The notes under the pieces are model-generated. The model was not told the origin of the DNA. It saw only the letters and a list, made by a program, of their open reading frames with translations, and searched no databases. Positions 1-9,283 of a stretch of DNA of 64,000 bases are shown here, in pieces. The DNA is from Pseudolabrys sp. GTDB taxonomy: Bacteria; Pseudomonadota; Alphaproteobacteria; Rhizobiales; Xanthobacteraceae. Location of the stretch: contig JARYIJ010000002.1 in the NCBI GenBank assembly GCA_029980465.1, forward strand, positions 62,001 to 126,000. Direction: 5' to 3'. The position numbers and the translations under genes are program-made. How positions within the stretch are numbered: position 1 is the stretch's first letter; each line of letters opens with the position of its first letter.

Positions 1-1
1 G

Positions 2-847
2 CCGGCCAAGATCGTGCCGCCGAAGCCAGAAGGGCAATCGAACAAGCTGATCTATGATCGCGTCGGCGATCGCGGTAATAACGAGAAGATCGTGTCGCGC
101 GAAGAGCAGCCGATCGACATCAAGGACAAGGTGCCGCCGGCCATGATGGCGGACGCCCAGCCGGGTGCAGCCGGGGTCGGAGCGGTCGCCGCTCCAACCG
201 CGCCGGCGTTCGCGGCGCCTGATCAGCCGAAGAAGATCCACACGATCGTCATCCGGCCGGACCAGCCGCAGGGTGTCGCGGATATGGCGGCGCCTGCAGC
301 GCCGCAATCGCCACCGCAGCGTCAGGCCGCGGTTGAGCCGCCCGCCAGCGCCGCACCGTCTGAGCCCAAACCCGCGCCCAAGCCGGCGCCGCCGCGGCGT
401 TCGGCCAGTACTCCAGTTCATACGGCCGAGGCGGAACAGCCCGTCCGTCCCGCGCACACGCAACCGGCGCGCAATGTGCCGCTTTCTCTGAGCCCGAATG
501 CAGCGCCGGCCGCGCCGCCCCCGGCGCGCCATGAGCCGGTCCGGACCGCGTCGGCGCCGACCCGCCTCGCGCCCCCAGCGGCGACCGGCAGCGCCAGCGG
601 CGGTTATGCCGTCCAGGTCTCGGCGCAACGCAGCGAGGCGGAGGCGCAGGCCGCGTTCCGCAGCCTGCAGGGCAAGTACCCGTCCCAATTGGGCGGGCGG
701 CAGGTGACGATCCGGCGCGCCGATCTCGGCAGCAAGGGCGTGTATTACCGGGCCATGGTGGGGCCATTCAGCTCGTCTGCCGAAGCGAGCCAGCTGTGCC
801 AGAGCCTGAAATCAGCCGGCGCAAGCTGCCTGATCCAGCATCTCTGA
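2..847 (+). CDS. SPOR-domain protein, 5' truncated by the window edge
   Basis: The frame is open to the left edge, so the true start lies outside; the first in-window start-like codon is a GTG at 14. The visible part has a long Pro/Ala-rich linker (about residues 40-195 from that GTG) and a C-terminal SPOR domain of about 80 residues beginning GGYAVQVSAQRSEAEAQ and ending at the stop. SPOR domains bind denuded septal peptidoglycan, so a cell-envelope or division role is likely; the usual N-terminal membrane anchor would lie upstream. It sits just before nagZ. The domain call is firm, the specific function is not known. Confidence 0.85.
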   Translation, partial: PAKIVPPKPEGQSNKLIYDRVGDRGNNEKIVSREEQPIDIKDKVPPAMMADAQPGAAGVGAVAAPTAPAFAAPDQPKKIHTIVIRPDQPQGVADMAAPAAPQSPPQRQAAVEPPASAAPSEPKPAPKPAPPRRSASTPVHTAEAEQPVRPAHTQPARNVPLSLSPNAAPAAPPPARHEPVRTASAPTRLAPPAATGSASGGYAVQVSAQRSEAEAQAAFRSLQGKYPSQLGGRQVTIRRADLGSKGVYYRAMVGPFSSSAEASQLCQSLKSAGASCLIQHL

Positions 848-955
848 ACGCAACAGGCGTTTTCTGACCGCGGCGGCGCTCGATCGCGGCCGAAACCGGT
901 TGAAATTCCTTCGGCGGTGCTTGCACTTAGCGGCAGCGCGGGCTAAGCGGCGCGA

Positions 956-1993
956 ATGGCGGCGCGCGCGTTCATAACCGGACTGTCCGGCCCCGATATC
1001 ACGGCGGACGAGCGCACGTTTCTGCGCGAGGCCGAGCCGTGGGCCCTGATCCTGTTCAAGCGAAATATTAGTGACTCGAAGCAGATTATTGATTTGACGT
1101 CAGATTTCAGATCAATTGTCGGTCGCGATGCGTTGGTGCTCGTCGACCAGGAGGGCGGCCGGGTGCAGCGGCTCGGGCCGCCGCACTGGCCGTCCTACCC
1201 GCCGGGACAGGCGCTAGACCGGCTCTATGATCGCGACGTCGCCGCTTGCCTGGCCGTTGCCCGGCTGTTTGGCCGGCTCCTCGCCCACGATCTCCGGTTG
1301 GTCGGCATCGACACCGACTGCCTGCCGCTCGGCGATGTTCCGGTCGAGGGCGCCGACGCCGTGATCGGCGACCGCGCCTATGGAACCCGGCCGGACAAGG
1401 TCGCGGCCATCGGCGGCGCGCTGGCGCGGGGCCTGCTCAACGGCGGCGTGCTGCCGGTCGTCAAGCACCTGCCGGGCCACGGCCGCGCCACCGCCGACAG
1501 CCACGCCAGCCTGCCGGTGGTCGACACCGATCGCGACACGCTGGAGCGCACCGACTTCGCCGCGTTCCGGCCGCTGGCGCGATTGCCGATGGGAATGACG
1601 GCGCATGTTGTGTTTTCCGCCATCGACCCGGCGCAACCGGCCACGACTTCGGCCACAATGGTGCGCGACGTGATTCGCGGATCGATCGGATTCGATGGGC
1701 TGCTGATGAGTGACGACGTGTCGATGGGCGCTTTGTCGGGCACGCTGCGCGAGCGCAGCGAGGCCGCGATCGCGGCCGGCTGCGACGTCGTCCTGCATTG
1801 CAACGGCAAGCTCGACGAGATGCGCGAGGTCGCGGCCGGCGTGCCGATGCTCGCCGGCGAGGCGGCGCGCCGTGCCGATGCGGCGCTGGCGGCGCGCGCG
1901 ATGCCCGGCGAGTTCGACGCGGCGGCGGGCCGCCGCGTCTTCGAGGAGATGCTGGCGCCGGTATGGCCCGGCGCGGAGCAGGCGGTGGCATGA
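956..1993 (+). CDS. nagZ: Beta-N-acetylhexosaminidase NagZ (GH3)
   Basis: Cytoplasmic GH3 enzyme that removes N-acetylglucosamine from GlcNAc-anhydromuropeptides in peptidoglycan recycling. The 345-residue product has the family signature KHLPGHG at 170-176, the following D181-S-H183 catalytic dyad and the nucleophile aspartate in LLMSDDVSMG near 253. Length is normal. The stop overlaps the scpA start (ATGA at 1990-1993), so the two genes are translationally coupled. A short stretch near 1065-1130 has more A/T at third positions than the rest of the gene. Confidence 0.95.
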   Translation: MAARAFITGLSGPDITADERTFLREAEPWALILFKRNISDSKQIIDLTSDFRSIVGRDALVLVDQEGGRVQRLGPPHWPSYPPGQALDRLYDRDVAACLAVARLFGRLLAHDLRLVGIDTDCLPLGDVPVEGADAVIGDRAYGTRPDKVAAIGGALARGLLNGGVLPVVKHLPGHGRATADSHASLPVVDTDRDTLERTDFAAFRPLARLPMGMTAHVVFSAIDPAQPATTSATMVRDVIRGSIGFDGLLMSDDVSMGALSGTLRERSEAAIAAGCDVVLHCNGKLDEMREVAAGVPMLAGEAARRADAALAARAMPGEFDAAAGRRVFEEMLAPVWPGAEQAVA

Positions 1994-2844
1994 CCCCGAC
2001 GGATTTCGACAACGCGCTGGCGCAGGAGCTGAGCGAGGATCGCGCCACGACCGAGCCCGCGCTCGTCGTCGATGTCGAGGGCTTCGAAGGCCCGCTCGAT
2101 CTGCTGCTGACGCTGGCGCGCACGCAGAAGGTCGACCTCGCCAAGATCTCCGTGCTGGCGCTGGCCGAGCAATATCTCTCCTACATCGAGGCGGCGCGGA
2201 AGCTGCGGCTCGAGCTCGCCGCCGATTATCTCGTGATGGCGGCGTGGCTTGCCTATCTCAAGTCGCGCCTGCTGCTGCCGGAAACCAATCCGGTCGAGGG
2301 CCAGAGCGCCGAGGACATGGCGCTCGCGCTGGCGCATCGCCTGAAGCGGCTCGAAGCGTTCCGCAATCTGGCGGCGCAGTTGATGGACCGGCCGCAATTC
2401 AATCGCGACATTTTCGGCCGCGGCGCGCCCGAGCAGATCGCCGAGATCAAGGAGCCGGAATATACCGCGACGCTGTACGATCTGCTCACCGCCTACACGA
2501 CGCAGCGCCAGCATACGACGCTCGCCCGCGTGCGCTTCGCCAAGCGCACCGTGTGGTCGCTCGCCGAGGCGCGCGCCGCGCTGGAGCGGCTGATCGGCGA
2601 GACCGAGGACTGGACGCGGATCGATCAATACCTCATCAGATATCTGGTCGAGCCGTCGCTGGCGGCGACCGTGTTCGCCTCCACGTTCGCCTCGGCGCTC
2701 GAACTGGTGCGCGAGGGGCACGCGGAGATTCATCAGAAGCAGGCATTCGCGCCTTTGTTCATGCGTAAGCGCGTCGGAGTGGGCGCCGGTCAGGCGGTGG
2801 CGGAAGCTGCGCCGCCGGCGCCGGGTGTGCAAGGAAACGCATGA
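1990..2844 (+). CDS. scpA: Segregation and condensation protein A
   Basis: Kleisin subunit of the SMC-ScpAB condensin that compacts and segregates the chromosome. The 284-residue product opens with MTPTDFDNALAQELSED and has the typical FEGPLDLLLTLARTQKVDL segment near residue 33, which belongs to the SMC-binding N-terminal domain, then AADYLVMAAWLAYLKSRLLLP. The start is the ATG overlapping the nagZ stop; reading further upstream would only extend into nagZ. scpB follows 13 bases later, the usual pairing. Confidence 0.95.
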   Translation: MTPTDFDNALAQELSEDRATTEPALVVDVEGFEGPLDLLLTLARTQKVDLAKISVLALAEQYLSYIEAARKLRLELAADYLVMAAWLAYLKSRLLLPETNPVEGQSAEDMALALAHRLKRLEAFRNLAAQLMDRPQFNRDIFGRGAPEQIAEIKEPEYTATLYDLLTAYTTQRQHTTLARVRFAKRTVWSLAEARAALERLIGETEDWTRIDQYLIRYLVEPSLAATVFASTFASALELVREGHAEIHQKQAFAPLFMRKRVGVGAGQAVAEAAPPAPGVQGNA

Positions 2845-2857
2845 GGAGGGCGTACCG

Positions 2858-3652
2858 ATGCCGAGTGCGGCGAAGAAGCTGAAAATCGTGGCAGACAACG
2901 ACGAAGGCCAACACTCATCGCCGGAGACCGGCGCGCGTCCCGACGAGCTGCGCATGCTCGAGGCGCTGCTGTTTGCCTCCGCGGTGCCGCTCGACGAGGC
3001 GCAACTGGCGCGCCGCCTGCCGAACGGCGTCGACGTGCGCGAAGCGCTGCACAGGCTGCGCGAGGAATACGCGACGCGCGGCGTCAACCTGGTCAAGCTC
3101 GGCAAGAAGTGGACGTTCCGCACCGCGGCCGATCTCGCCTGGCTGATGACCAAGCGGCAGAAGGAAATGAAGAAGCTGTCGCGCGCCGCGATCGAGACGC
3201 TCGCCATCATCGCCTATCACCAGCCGGTGACGCGCGCCGAGGTCGAGGAGATCCGCGGCGTCGCCGCGTCGGCCGGCACCTTCGATGTGCTGCTCGAGAC
3301 CGGATGGATCAGGCTGCGCGGCCGCCGCAAGGCGCCAGGCCGGCCGCTGACCTACGGCACCAACGAGGCCTTCCTCGAGCACTTCGGCCTCGAAGCGGTC
3401 GGCGATCTGCCGGGCCTCGACGAGCTCAAGGGCGCGGGCCTGCTCGACGGCCGCCTGCCGCCGGAATTCGCCGTGCCGGTGCCGTCCGACGACGTGACGT
3501 TGCGCGAGGACGAGGACCCGCTCGATCCGGGCGATCTCGATCTGACGATGGCGCCGAAAGTGGAACCGGAGGCGGGGGCCGGGCAGGGCAGCGCGGATGC
3601 CGAGGCCGCGAGCGAGCCCGAGACCGCGGCGAACGAGCCGGACGAGAAGTAA
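2858..3652 (+). CDS. scpB: Segregation and condensation protein B
   Basis: Winged-helix partner of ScpA in the SMC complex. The 264-residue product carries the conserved IETLAIIAYHQPVTRAEVEE block and the second winged-helix motif with RGRRKAPGRPLTYGTNEAFLEHFGL. The ATG at 2858 is chosen over an in-frame ATG at 2825 because AGGAGG-like sequence at 2844-2850 lies seven bases before it. The last 60 residues are an acidic, Glu/Ala/Pro-rich tail of low complexity, common in alphaproteobacterial ScpB. Confidence 0.95.
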   Translation: MPSAAKKLKIVADNDEGQHSSPETGARPDELRMLEALLFASAVPLDEAQLARRLPNGVDVREALHRLREEYATRGVNLVKLGKKWTFRTAADLAWLMTKRQKEMKKLSRAAIETLAIIAYHQPVTRAEVEEIRGVAASAGTFDVLLETGWIRLRGRRKAPGRPLTYGTNEAFLEHFGLEAVGDLPGLDELKGAGLLDGRLPPEFAVPVPSDDVTLREDEDPLDPGDLDLTMAPKVEPEAGAGQGSADAEAASEPETAANEPDEK

Positions 3653-3660
3653 TTCGGCTC

Positions 3661-3823
3661 GTGTCCCGGGCGCAGCGCAGCGTGGAGCGAAGCGGAACGG
3701 TGCGCTGCAGAACCGGGACCTCGGTTCGTGCATAAGCAAATCGGGGTCCCGGCTCTGCGGCGCGTCGCTTCGCCATAGCGCGTCAACGCGCCTATGGCTC
3801 GTGCTGCGCCGCGTCCGGGACAC
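3661..3823. repeat. Palindromic repeat family A, copy 1
   Basis: About 160-bp intergenic element starting GTGTCCCGGGCGCAGCGC and ending CGCGTCCGGGACAC, with internal inverted repeats (GCTGCAGAACCGGGACC, GGGGTCCCGGCTCTGCGG, and GCGCGTC...GACGCG type arms). Other copies are at 5771-5922, 25362-25521 and 26322-26458. It fills much of the 383-bp scpB-tatA gap; the remaining part (about 3824-4023) shows no gene and presumably holds the tatA promoter. Confidence 0.85.
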
Positions 3824-4035
3824 GCACTCAGCGCTGGCCCACGTTTCCCGGCGGACAGCGGCCGCTATATCGACGAACACGGTAAACGGGCGCTGTTTTC
3901 CGCGACATTCCGGCCCGTCTATCGGGTTGGAAATCCTTGTTTTTGCCCCCCGCCGAGCCTAGGTTCGGGTCAAACGTCGTCTAAAAACAGACCGGACGGG
4001 AACAAAAAGCGGCGGGACGCTGCGGAGGATATGTG

Positions 4036-4281
4036 ATGGGTTCGCTTAGCATTTGGCACTGGATGATCGTGATCGTGGTCGTCCTGCTGCTGTTCGGCCG
4101 CGGCAAGATTTCCGACCTGATGGGCGACGTCGCCGGCGGCATCAAGGCCTTCAAGAAGGGCATGGCGGAAGACGACACCAAGCCGGAGCCGTCCAAGTCG
4201 GCAAGTTCGGCCGAGCCGAAGACGATCGATCATCAGGCCCAGGCCACGCCGGCGGCCGAGAAGGCGCGCGCCGACTCGTAA
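4036..4281 (+). CDS. tatA: Twin-arginine translocase subunit TatA
   Basis: Small membrane protein that forms the pore oligomer of the Tat system, which exports folded proteins. The 81 residues comprise one N-terminal transmembrane helix ([15 protein letters not shown]), the hinge FGRGK, an amphipathic helix ([19 protein letters not shown]) and a charged tail. ATG 4036 is preferred over GTG 4033 because GGAGG at 4024-4028 is seven bases upstream. First gene of the tatA-tatB-tatC operon. Confidence 0.95.
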   Translation: MGSLSIWHWMIVIVVVLLLFGRGKISDLMGDVAGGIKAFKKGMAEDDTKPEPSKSASSAEPKTIDHQAQATPAAEKARADS

Positions 4282-4342
4282 AGAGGAGTGCGGCAGGCGG
4301 CGGCGGGCGCTGCGCTGCTGCCGCCGCTGGAGTTGAATCCGC

Positions 4343-4888
4343 ATGTTTGGCATCGGATGGAGCGAGTTCGTCGTCATCGGCGTCGTCGCGCTGATCGCCA
4401 TCGGCCCGAAAGAGCTGCCGACCGTGTTGCGGACCGTCGGCTTCTGGGTCGGCAAGATCCGGCGCATGGCCAACGAATTCCAGGGCCAGTTCCAGGAAGC
4501 GCTGCGCGAGGCCGAGATGGCCGACGTGCGCAAGGAGCTGGAAGAAATCAGCGCGCAGGCGACCGACATCAAGTTCGACGATCCGGTCGCCGCGATGAAC
4601 AAGGACATCGCCAGCGCATTCGAGGATAAGCCGGCGGCTGCGACCGCCGCCGAGCCGGCACCCGCTGCGCCGACCGCGTCGGTGAGCGCCGAAGCCTTGT
4701 CGCACGAAGCCTTGTCGCAGGAAGCCTTGCCGCAGATCGGCGTGCCATTGCCCGAGCCGGTGTCGCCGGTCACGAGTGCCGACGTTGCGCCGCCGGCACA
4801 GCCGGCGAAAAACCCGCTGCCGCCGGAGCCTGACGTGCCCGCTCCTCCCGAAGCGCCGCCCAAGGTCGCGTCCGGGGGCGGCTCATGA
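4343..4888 (+). CDS. tatB: Twin-arginine translocase subunit TatB
   Basis: Partner of TatC in the twin-arginine signal receptor complex. The 181-residue product has the TatB-type N-terminus [20 protein letters not shown], the GP hinge, and an amphipathic helix through [15 protein letters not shown]. The rest is a Pro/Ala-rich tail which contains three near-identical 5-residue units ([15 protein letters not shown]). The stop overlaps the tatC start by four bases (ATGA). Confidence 0.95.
   Translation: MFGIGWSEFVVIGVVALIAIGPKELPTVLRTVGFWVGKIRRMANEFQGQFQEALREAEMADVRKELEEISAQATDIKFDDPVAAMNKDIASAFEDKPAAATAAEPAPAAPTASVSAEALSHEALSQEALPQIGVPLPEPVSPVTSADVAPPAQPAKNPLPPEPDVPAPPEAPPKVASGGGS
4690..4734 (+). 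repeat. Three tandem 15-bp units inside tatB
   Basis: GAAGCCTTGTCGCAC, GAAGCCTTGTCGCAG and GAAGCCTTGCCGCAG occur head to tail, differing by one or two bases. They encode [15 protein letters not shown] in the unstructured TatB tail. The unit is a multiple of three, so copy-number change would keep frame. Confidence 0.8.
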
Positions 4889-5715
4889 CGAAAGAGGATA
4901 TCGAGGACATCGAGGCCACCAAGGCGCCGCTGATGGATCACCTGATCGAGCTGCGCTCGCGGCTCATCAAGGCGCTGGTGGCGTTCGCCATCATGTTCGG
5001 CGTCTGCTTCATCTTCGCCAAGCAGATCTACAATGTGCTGGTGTGGCCGTTCGTGCTGGTGGCGGGGCCGGAGAATTCCAAGTTCATCTACACGGCGCTG
5101 CTCGAATATTTCGTCACGCAGATCAAGCTGGCGATGTTCGGCGCGGCGTTCCTGTCGTTCCCGATCGTCGCCGGCCAGCTCTACATGTTCGTCGCGCCCG
5201 GCCTCTATAAGAACGAGCGCAAGGCGTTCCTGCCGTACCTGATCGCCACGCCGATCTTCTTCACGCTGGGCGCGCTGGTCGTCTATTTCCTCGTGTTCCC
5301 GATGCTGATCCGGTTCTCGCTGCACATGCAGCAGCCGGGCGCCTCGAACGAGGCCAGCATCGTGCTGATGCCGAAGGTCGGCGAATACCTGTCGCTGATG
5401 ATGACCCTGGTGCTGGCGTTCGGCGCGGCGTTCCAGTTGCCGGTGATCCTGACGCTGCTCGGCCGCATCGGCATCGTCACCTCGGCGCAGCTGAAATCGT
5501 GGCGGCGCTATTTCATGGTCGCCTGCTTCATCATCGCCGCGGTGCTGACGCCGCCGGACGTCATCAGCCAGCTTTCGCTGGCCGTGCCGCTGCTGCTGCT
5601 GTTCGAAGGCTCGATCATCTCGGTGAAGGTGGTCGAGAAGAAGGCCAAGGCGGCGAAGAAGGCCAAGGAAACGCCGCCCGCGTCGTCCGACGGCGCCGCC
5701 AACCCGGCGGAGTAA
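4885..5715 (+). CDS. tatC: Twin-arginine translocase subunit TatC
   Basis: Polytopic receptor for twin-arginine signal peptides. The 276-residue product has the family features: [15 protein letters not shown] at the N-terminus, the conserved [27 protein letters not shown] loop, and six predicted transmembrane segments, ending in a Lys/Ala-rich cytoplasmic tail. It overlaps tatB by four bases. The order tatA-tatB-tatC followed by serS and surE is common in Hyphomicrobiales. Confidence 0.97.
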   Translation: MTKEDIEDIEATKAPLMDHLIELRSRLIKALVAFAIMFGVCFIFAKQIYNVLVWPFVLVAGPENSKFIYTALLEYFVTQIKLAMFGAAFLSFPIVAGQLYMFVAPGLYKNERKAFLPYLIATPIFFTLGALVVYFLVFPMLIRFSLHMQQPGASNEASIVLMPKVGEYLSLMMTLVLAFGAAFQLPVILTLLGRIGIVTSAQLKSWRRYFMVACFIIAAVLTPPDVISQLSLAVPLLLLFEGSIISVKVVEKKAKAAKKAKETPPASSDGAANPAE

Positions 5716-5770
5716 ATCAATCCGCCTCTTCTGGGAGCCTGGCCGGAAATGATTCCGGGTTTTCAACCTC

Positions 5771-5922
5771 GTGTCCCGGGCGCAGCGCAGCGCGAAACGC
5801 TGCGCTGCAGACCCGGGACCCCGGTTCTTTGCGTAATAACCGGGGTCCCGGCTCTGCGGTGCATCACTTCGCCATAGCGCGTCGAAGACGCGCTGGCTCG
5901 TGCTGCACCGCGTCCGGGACGC
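5771..5922. repeat. Palindromic repeat family A, copy 2
   Basis: Second family A element, starting GTGTCCCGGGCGCAGCGC and ending CGTCCGGGACGCG. It is preceded by GATTCCGGGTTTTCAACCTC, a flank also seen (with one or two changes) before copies 3 and 4, so the mobile unit probably begins some 25 bp earlier. The 326-bp tatC-serS gap is almost entirely repeat: this element, then a family B element at 5954-5996. Confidence 0.85.
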
Positions 5923-5953
5923 GAGCCGAGTGGCGTGGAACTGGTTTCATTGA

Positions 5954-5996
5954 TGTCATTCCGGGACGCCGCGAAGCGGCCGCGTCCCAGAATGAC
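5954..5996. repeat. Palindromic repeat family B, short copy 1
   Basis: TGTCATTCCGGGACGCCGCG pairs imperfectly with CGCGTCCCAGAATGAC, giving a short hairpin in front of serS. Longer relatives with the same TGTCATTC and GAATGACA ends are at 7481-7581 and 59544-59678. Confidence 0.7.
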
Positions 5997-6041
5997 GGAA
6001 GGGCTGTTCGGCCCCGGCCATGACAGGGTAAAAGCGCCGCC

Positions 6042-7457
6042 ATGTACGACATCAAATGGATTCGCGAGAACCCGGAGGCCTTCGACCGCGGCCTGACGCG
6101 GCGCGGGCTCGAGCCGCTCTCCGCCAAGCTCATCGCGCTCGACGAGAAGCGCCGCGCCGCCATCACCCAATTTGAGCAGGCGCAGGCGCGCCGCAACGCG
6201 GCCTCGAAGGAGATCGGCGAGGCCAAGAAGGCGAAGGACGAGGCGCGGGCCAATGCGCTGATGGCTGAGGTCGCCGCGCTCAAGACCGATATGCCGGCGA
6301 TGGACGCCGCGCAGAAGGAGCTGGCCGCCGCACTCGACACGGAGCTGGCGCAGATCCCGAACACGCCGCTCGACGACGTGCCCGACGGCAAGGATGAGCA
6401 CGGCAATGTCGAGCGTCACATCTGGGGCAAGAAGCGCGATTATGCCTTCGCGCCGAAGCAGCACTTCGAGCTGGGCGAGGCGCTCGGCCAGATGGATTTC
6501 GAGCTGGCCGCAAAATTATCGGGCGCGCGCTTCGTCGTGCTGCAGAAGGGGCTCGCGCGCATGGAGCGCGCGCTCGGACAATTATTTCTCGATACTCACA
6601 CCAGCGAGAAGCATGGGTATATGGAAGTCAGCCCGCCGCTTCTGGTGCGCGACGATGTGATGTTCGGCACGGCGCAGTTGCCGAAGTTTGCGGACGATCA
6701 ATTCACTGCCAGCCGAACCGTTTCACGAACCGAACTACTGCATGACGCTTTGAAATACGCGACTGATGAAGACAAGCTTCAAATCAGCCGTGGTGAACCA
6801 CTTGAGTTGATTATCGACCGAATACTTGAACGCGCGCCACCCAAAGAGGATTTCTGGCTCATCCCGACCGCTGAAGTACCGCTGACGAACCTCGTCCGCG
6901 AGTCAATTATTGATGAGGGCAAGTTACCCCTACGGGTAACCGCCTGCACGCCGTGCTTCCGCGCCGAGGCGGGCGCGGCCGGCAAGGACACGCGCGGCAT
7001 GATCCGCCAGCACCAGTTCGCCAAGGTCGAGCTGGTGTCGATCACGACGCCGGAGCAGTCGCGCGCCGAGCACGAGCGCATGCTGGCCTGCGCCGAGGAA
7101 ATCCTGAAGAAGCTCGACCTGCATTACCGCGTCGTCACGCTCTGCACCGGCGACGTGGGCTTCGCCTCGCAGAAGACCTACGACATCGAGGTCTGGCTGC
7201 CGGGCCAGAACATGTATCGCGAAATCTCGTCCTGCTCGGTGTGCGGCGACTTCCAGGCGCGGCGCATGAACGCGCGGGTCAAGGGCAAGGATGGCAAGAA
7301 CCGCTTCGTGCACACGCTCAACGGCTCGGGCGTCGCCGTCGGCCGCGCGCTGATCGCGGTGATGGAGACGTATCAGCAGGAAGACGGCTCGATCGCCGTG
7401 CCGGAGGCGCTGCAGCCTTACATGGGCGGCCTGACGAAGATCGAGCGGGCCGATTGA
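6042..7457 (+). CDS. serS: Seryl-tRNA synthetase with an extended loop
   Basis: Class II synthetase that charges tRNA-Ser. The 471-residue product has the N-terminal coiled-coil tRNA-binding arm (about 30-100), motif 2 ([24 protein letters not shown] from 303) and motif 3 ([20 protein letters not shown]). Between the conserved [10 protein letters not shown] (212-221) and [13 protein letters not shown] (271-283) there are about 49 extra residues, where related enzymes usually have far fewer. DNA across about 6590-6950 is visibly lower in GC and uses A/T third positions. The gene reads through intact; catalytic motifs are present. Confidence 0.96.
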   Translation: MYDIKWIRENPEAFDRGLTRRGLEPLSAKLIALDEKRRAAITQFEQAQARRNAASKEIGEAKKAKDEARANALMAEVAALKTDMPAMDAAQKELAAALDTELAQIPNTPLDDVPDGKDEHGNVERHIWGKKRDYAFAPKQHFELGEALGQMDFELAAKLSGARFVVLQKGLARMERALGQLFLDTHTSEKHGYMEVSPPLLVRDDVMFGTAQLPKFADDQFTASRTVSRTELLHDALKYATDEDKLQISRGEPLELIIDRILERAPPKEDFWLIPTAEVPLTNLVRESIIDEGKLPLRVTACTPCFRAEAGAAGKDTRGMIRQHQFAKVELVSITTPEQSRAEHERMLACAEEILKKLDLHYRVVTLCTGDVGFASQKTYDIEVWLPGQNMYREISSCSVCGDFQARRMNARVKGKDGKNRFVHTLNGSGVAVGRALIAVMETYQQEDGSIAVPEALQPYMGGLTKIERAD

Positions 7458-7480
7458 TGGTTGCGCTCACATCCCTTCCT

Positions 7481-7581
7481 TGTCATTCCGGGGCGCCGCG
7501 CAGCGGCGAGCCCGGAATCCATAATCACAGACCGGGGTTATGGATTCCGGGCCCGGCCCTGCGGGCCGTCCCGGAATGACA
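7481..7581. repeat. Palindromic repeat family B, copy 2
   Basis: About 100-bp palindrome: TGTCATTCCGGGGCGCCGCG at the left, GGCCGTCCCGGAATGACA at the right, with an internal inverted pair GGAATCCATAATC / GGGGTTATGGATTCC. It occupies most of the serS-surE gap and ends seven bases before the surE start. Confidence 0.85.
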
Positions 7582-7587
7582 TTGCAG

Positions 7588-8349
7588 ATGCGCATCCTCA
7601 TCACCAACGACGACGGCATTCACGCGCCAGGGCTCGACGCCTGCGAGAAGATCGCGCGGGCGCTGTCCGACGACGTCTGGATCGTCGCGCCGGAGACCGA
7701 CCAGTCCGGCGTCGCGCATTCGCTGTCGCTCAACGATCCGCTGCGGCTGCGCGAGGTCGACGACCGCCGCTACGCGGTGAAGGGCACGCCGACCGACTGC
7801 GTCATCATGGGCGTGCGCCACATCATGAAGAAGAAGCCGGACCTGATCCTGTCCGGCGTCAACCGCGGCCGCAACGCCGCCGAGGACGTCACCTATTCCG
7901 GCACCGTCGCCGGCGCGATGGAGGGCACGGTGCTCGGCGTGCCGTCGTTCGCGCTGTCGCAGGCGTTCGGCTTCGCCACGCGCAGCGCGCCGCTGTGGGA
8001 GACGTCGGTCAGGCACGGGCCGGACATCATCCGCCGCGTGCTCGAGGTGGGCGTGCCGAAGGACGTGCTGGTCAACATCAACTTCCCGGATTGCGTCGCC
8101 GAGCAGGTGGCCGGCGTCGCGGTGTGTGCGCAGGGCAAGCGCGACCAGGACCTGCTGCGCATCGAGCCGCGCGTCGACGGCCGCGGCAACGCCTATTACT
8201 GGATCGCGTTCGAGCGGCAACTGACCGCCGAGCAGCGGCCCGGCACCGATCTCGCGACGCTGGTCGAGAAGAAGATCGCGGTGACGCCATTGCGGCTCGA
8301 TTTGACCGACGAGCCGTTCATGACGCTGCTCGCCGAGGCGCTGGACTGA
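7588..8349 (+). CDS. surE: 5'/3'-nucleotidase SurE
   Basis: Metal-dependent phosphatase acting on nucleoside monophosphates (and polyphosphate in some species). The 253-residue product begins MRILITNDDGIHAPGL, containing the N7-D8-D9 metal site, and has the later SGVNRGRNAAEDVTYSGTVAGAMEG block. An alternative ATG at 7576 would add MTLQ but lies inside the family B repeat; 7588 matches the family start. It commonly precedes pcm, as it does here. Confidence 0.95.
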   Translation: MRILITNDDGIHAPGLDACEKIARALSDDVWIVAPETDQSGVAHSLSLNDPLRLREVDDRRYAVKGTPTDCVIMGVRHIMKKKPDLILSGVNRGRNAAEDVTYSGTVAGAMEGTVLGVPSFALSQAFGFATRSAPLWETSVRHGPDIIRRVLEVGVPKDVLVNINFPDCVAEQVAGVAVCAQGKRDQDLLRIEPRVDGRGNAYYWIAFERQLTAEQRPGTDLATLVEKKIAVTPLRLDLTDEPFMTLLAEALD

Positions 8350-8505
8350 TTATCCCGCTTATTTCCGGCGCGCCGCTGACCCTGTCAGCCGGCAAATCCA
8401 GCCTCTCTGCGCCGATGGAACATTTTGCTCGCCGTAAAGCTCCCAAAGCAGGGTGAACTCTCGTAAAATACTCAAACCGCCCGAGATTCTCGTCATGGGG
8501 GCGAT

Positions 8506-9165
8506 TTGGCTGGATCGACCGACCATAGCGCTGATGCGCGGATGCAGTTCCTGCTGACGCTGCGGCGCCGCGGCATCGCCGATCAGGCGGTGCTGCGCGC
8601 GATGGACGAGGTTCCGCGCGAGCGCTTCGCGCCCGGTGGCAGCGGCAGCGGCCTGGCTTACGCCGATCAGGCGCTGCCGATTGAATGCGGCCAGACCATC
8701 AGCCAACCTTACGTGGTTGCGTACATGACCGAGCAGCTCCGGGTGCTGCCGCATCACACGGTGCTCGAGGTCGGCACCGGCTCCGGCTACCAGGCGGCGG
8801 TGCTGTCTCGGCTCGCCCGCGAGGTCGTCAGCATCGAGCGCTATCGCACGCTGGCGGAGGGCGCGCGCAAGCGCCTCGCCGCGCTCGGTTATGACAATGT
8901 CGAGGTCGTGATAGGCGACGGCCTCGCCGGCGTGCCGTCGCGGGCGCCGTTCGACCGCATCATGGTGACGGCCGCGGCGGAGACGGTGCCGCAAGCCCTG
9001 GTCGATCAACTGACCGATGGCGGCGTGATGGTGCTGCCGCTCGGCCCTCACGCCGGCGCGCAGCGGATCGTGCGGCTCACCAAAGCTGGCGATAGCGTCG
9101 AGCGGGAAGACCTGATCGGTGTTCGCTTCGTGCCGCTGCTGCCGGGGCAGGCGCGGGAGCTCTGA
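8506..9165 (+). CDS. pcm: Protein-L-isoaspartate O-methyltransferase
   Basis: S-adenosylmethionine-dependent enzyme that methylates isoaspartyl residues in damaged proteins so they can revert. The 219-residue product has the SAM motif [15 protein letters not shown] (86-100), the upstream [14 protein letters not shown] substrate-site block and the [14 protein letters not shown] motif. The start is uncertain: TTG 8506 follows a run of G (8497-8501), while ATG 8542 ([12 protein letters not shown]) is the alternative. It lies downstream of surE with a 156-bp gap in which I see no gene. Confidence 0.93.
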   Translation: MAGSTDHSADARMQFLLTLRRRGIADQAVLRAMDEVPRERFAPGGSGSGLAYADQALPIECGQTISQPYVVAYMTEQLRVLPHHTVLEVGTGSGYQAAVLSRLAREVVSIERYRTLAEGARKRLAALGYDNVEVVIGDGLAGVPSRAPFDRIMVTAAAETVPQALVDQLTDGGVMVLPLGPHAGAQRIVRLTKAGDSVEREDLIGVRFVPLLPGQAREL

Positions 9166-9283
9166 TGTGACAATTTGGCCGGATTCGATGAACATTGCGA
9201 ACCGGTCGTAAACCTTAAAGCCTTGTTTACTCGAGCGGTGTTTATTCGAACTCCTACGATTTCGCGTAGGGGTGAGTAATCGT

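Noticed and set aside
1378..3210. Long minus-strand frame across nagZ, scpA and scpB
   Set aside because: It spans three clear plus-strand genes and has the composition of an antisense shadow.
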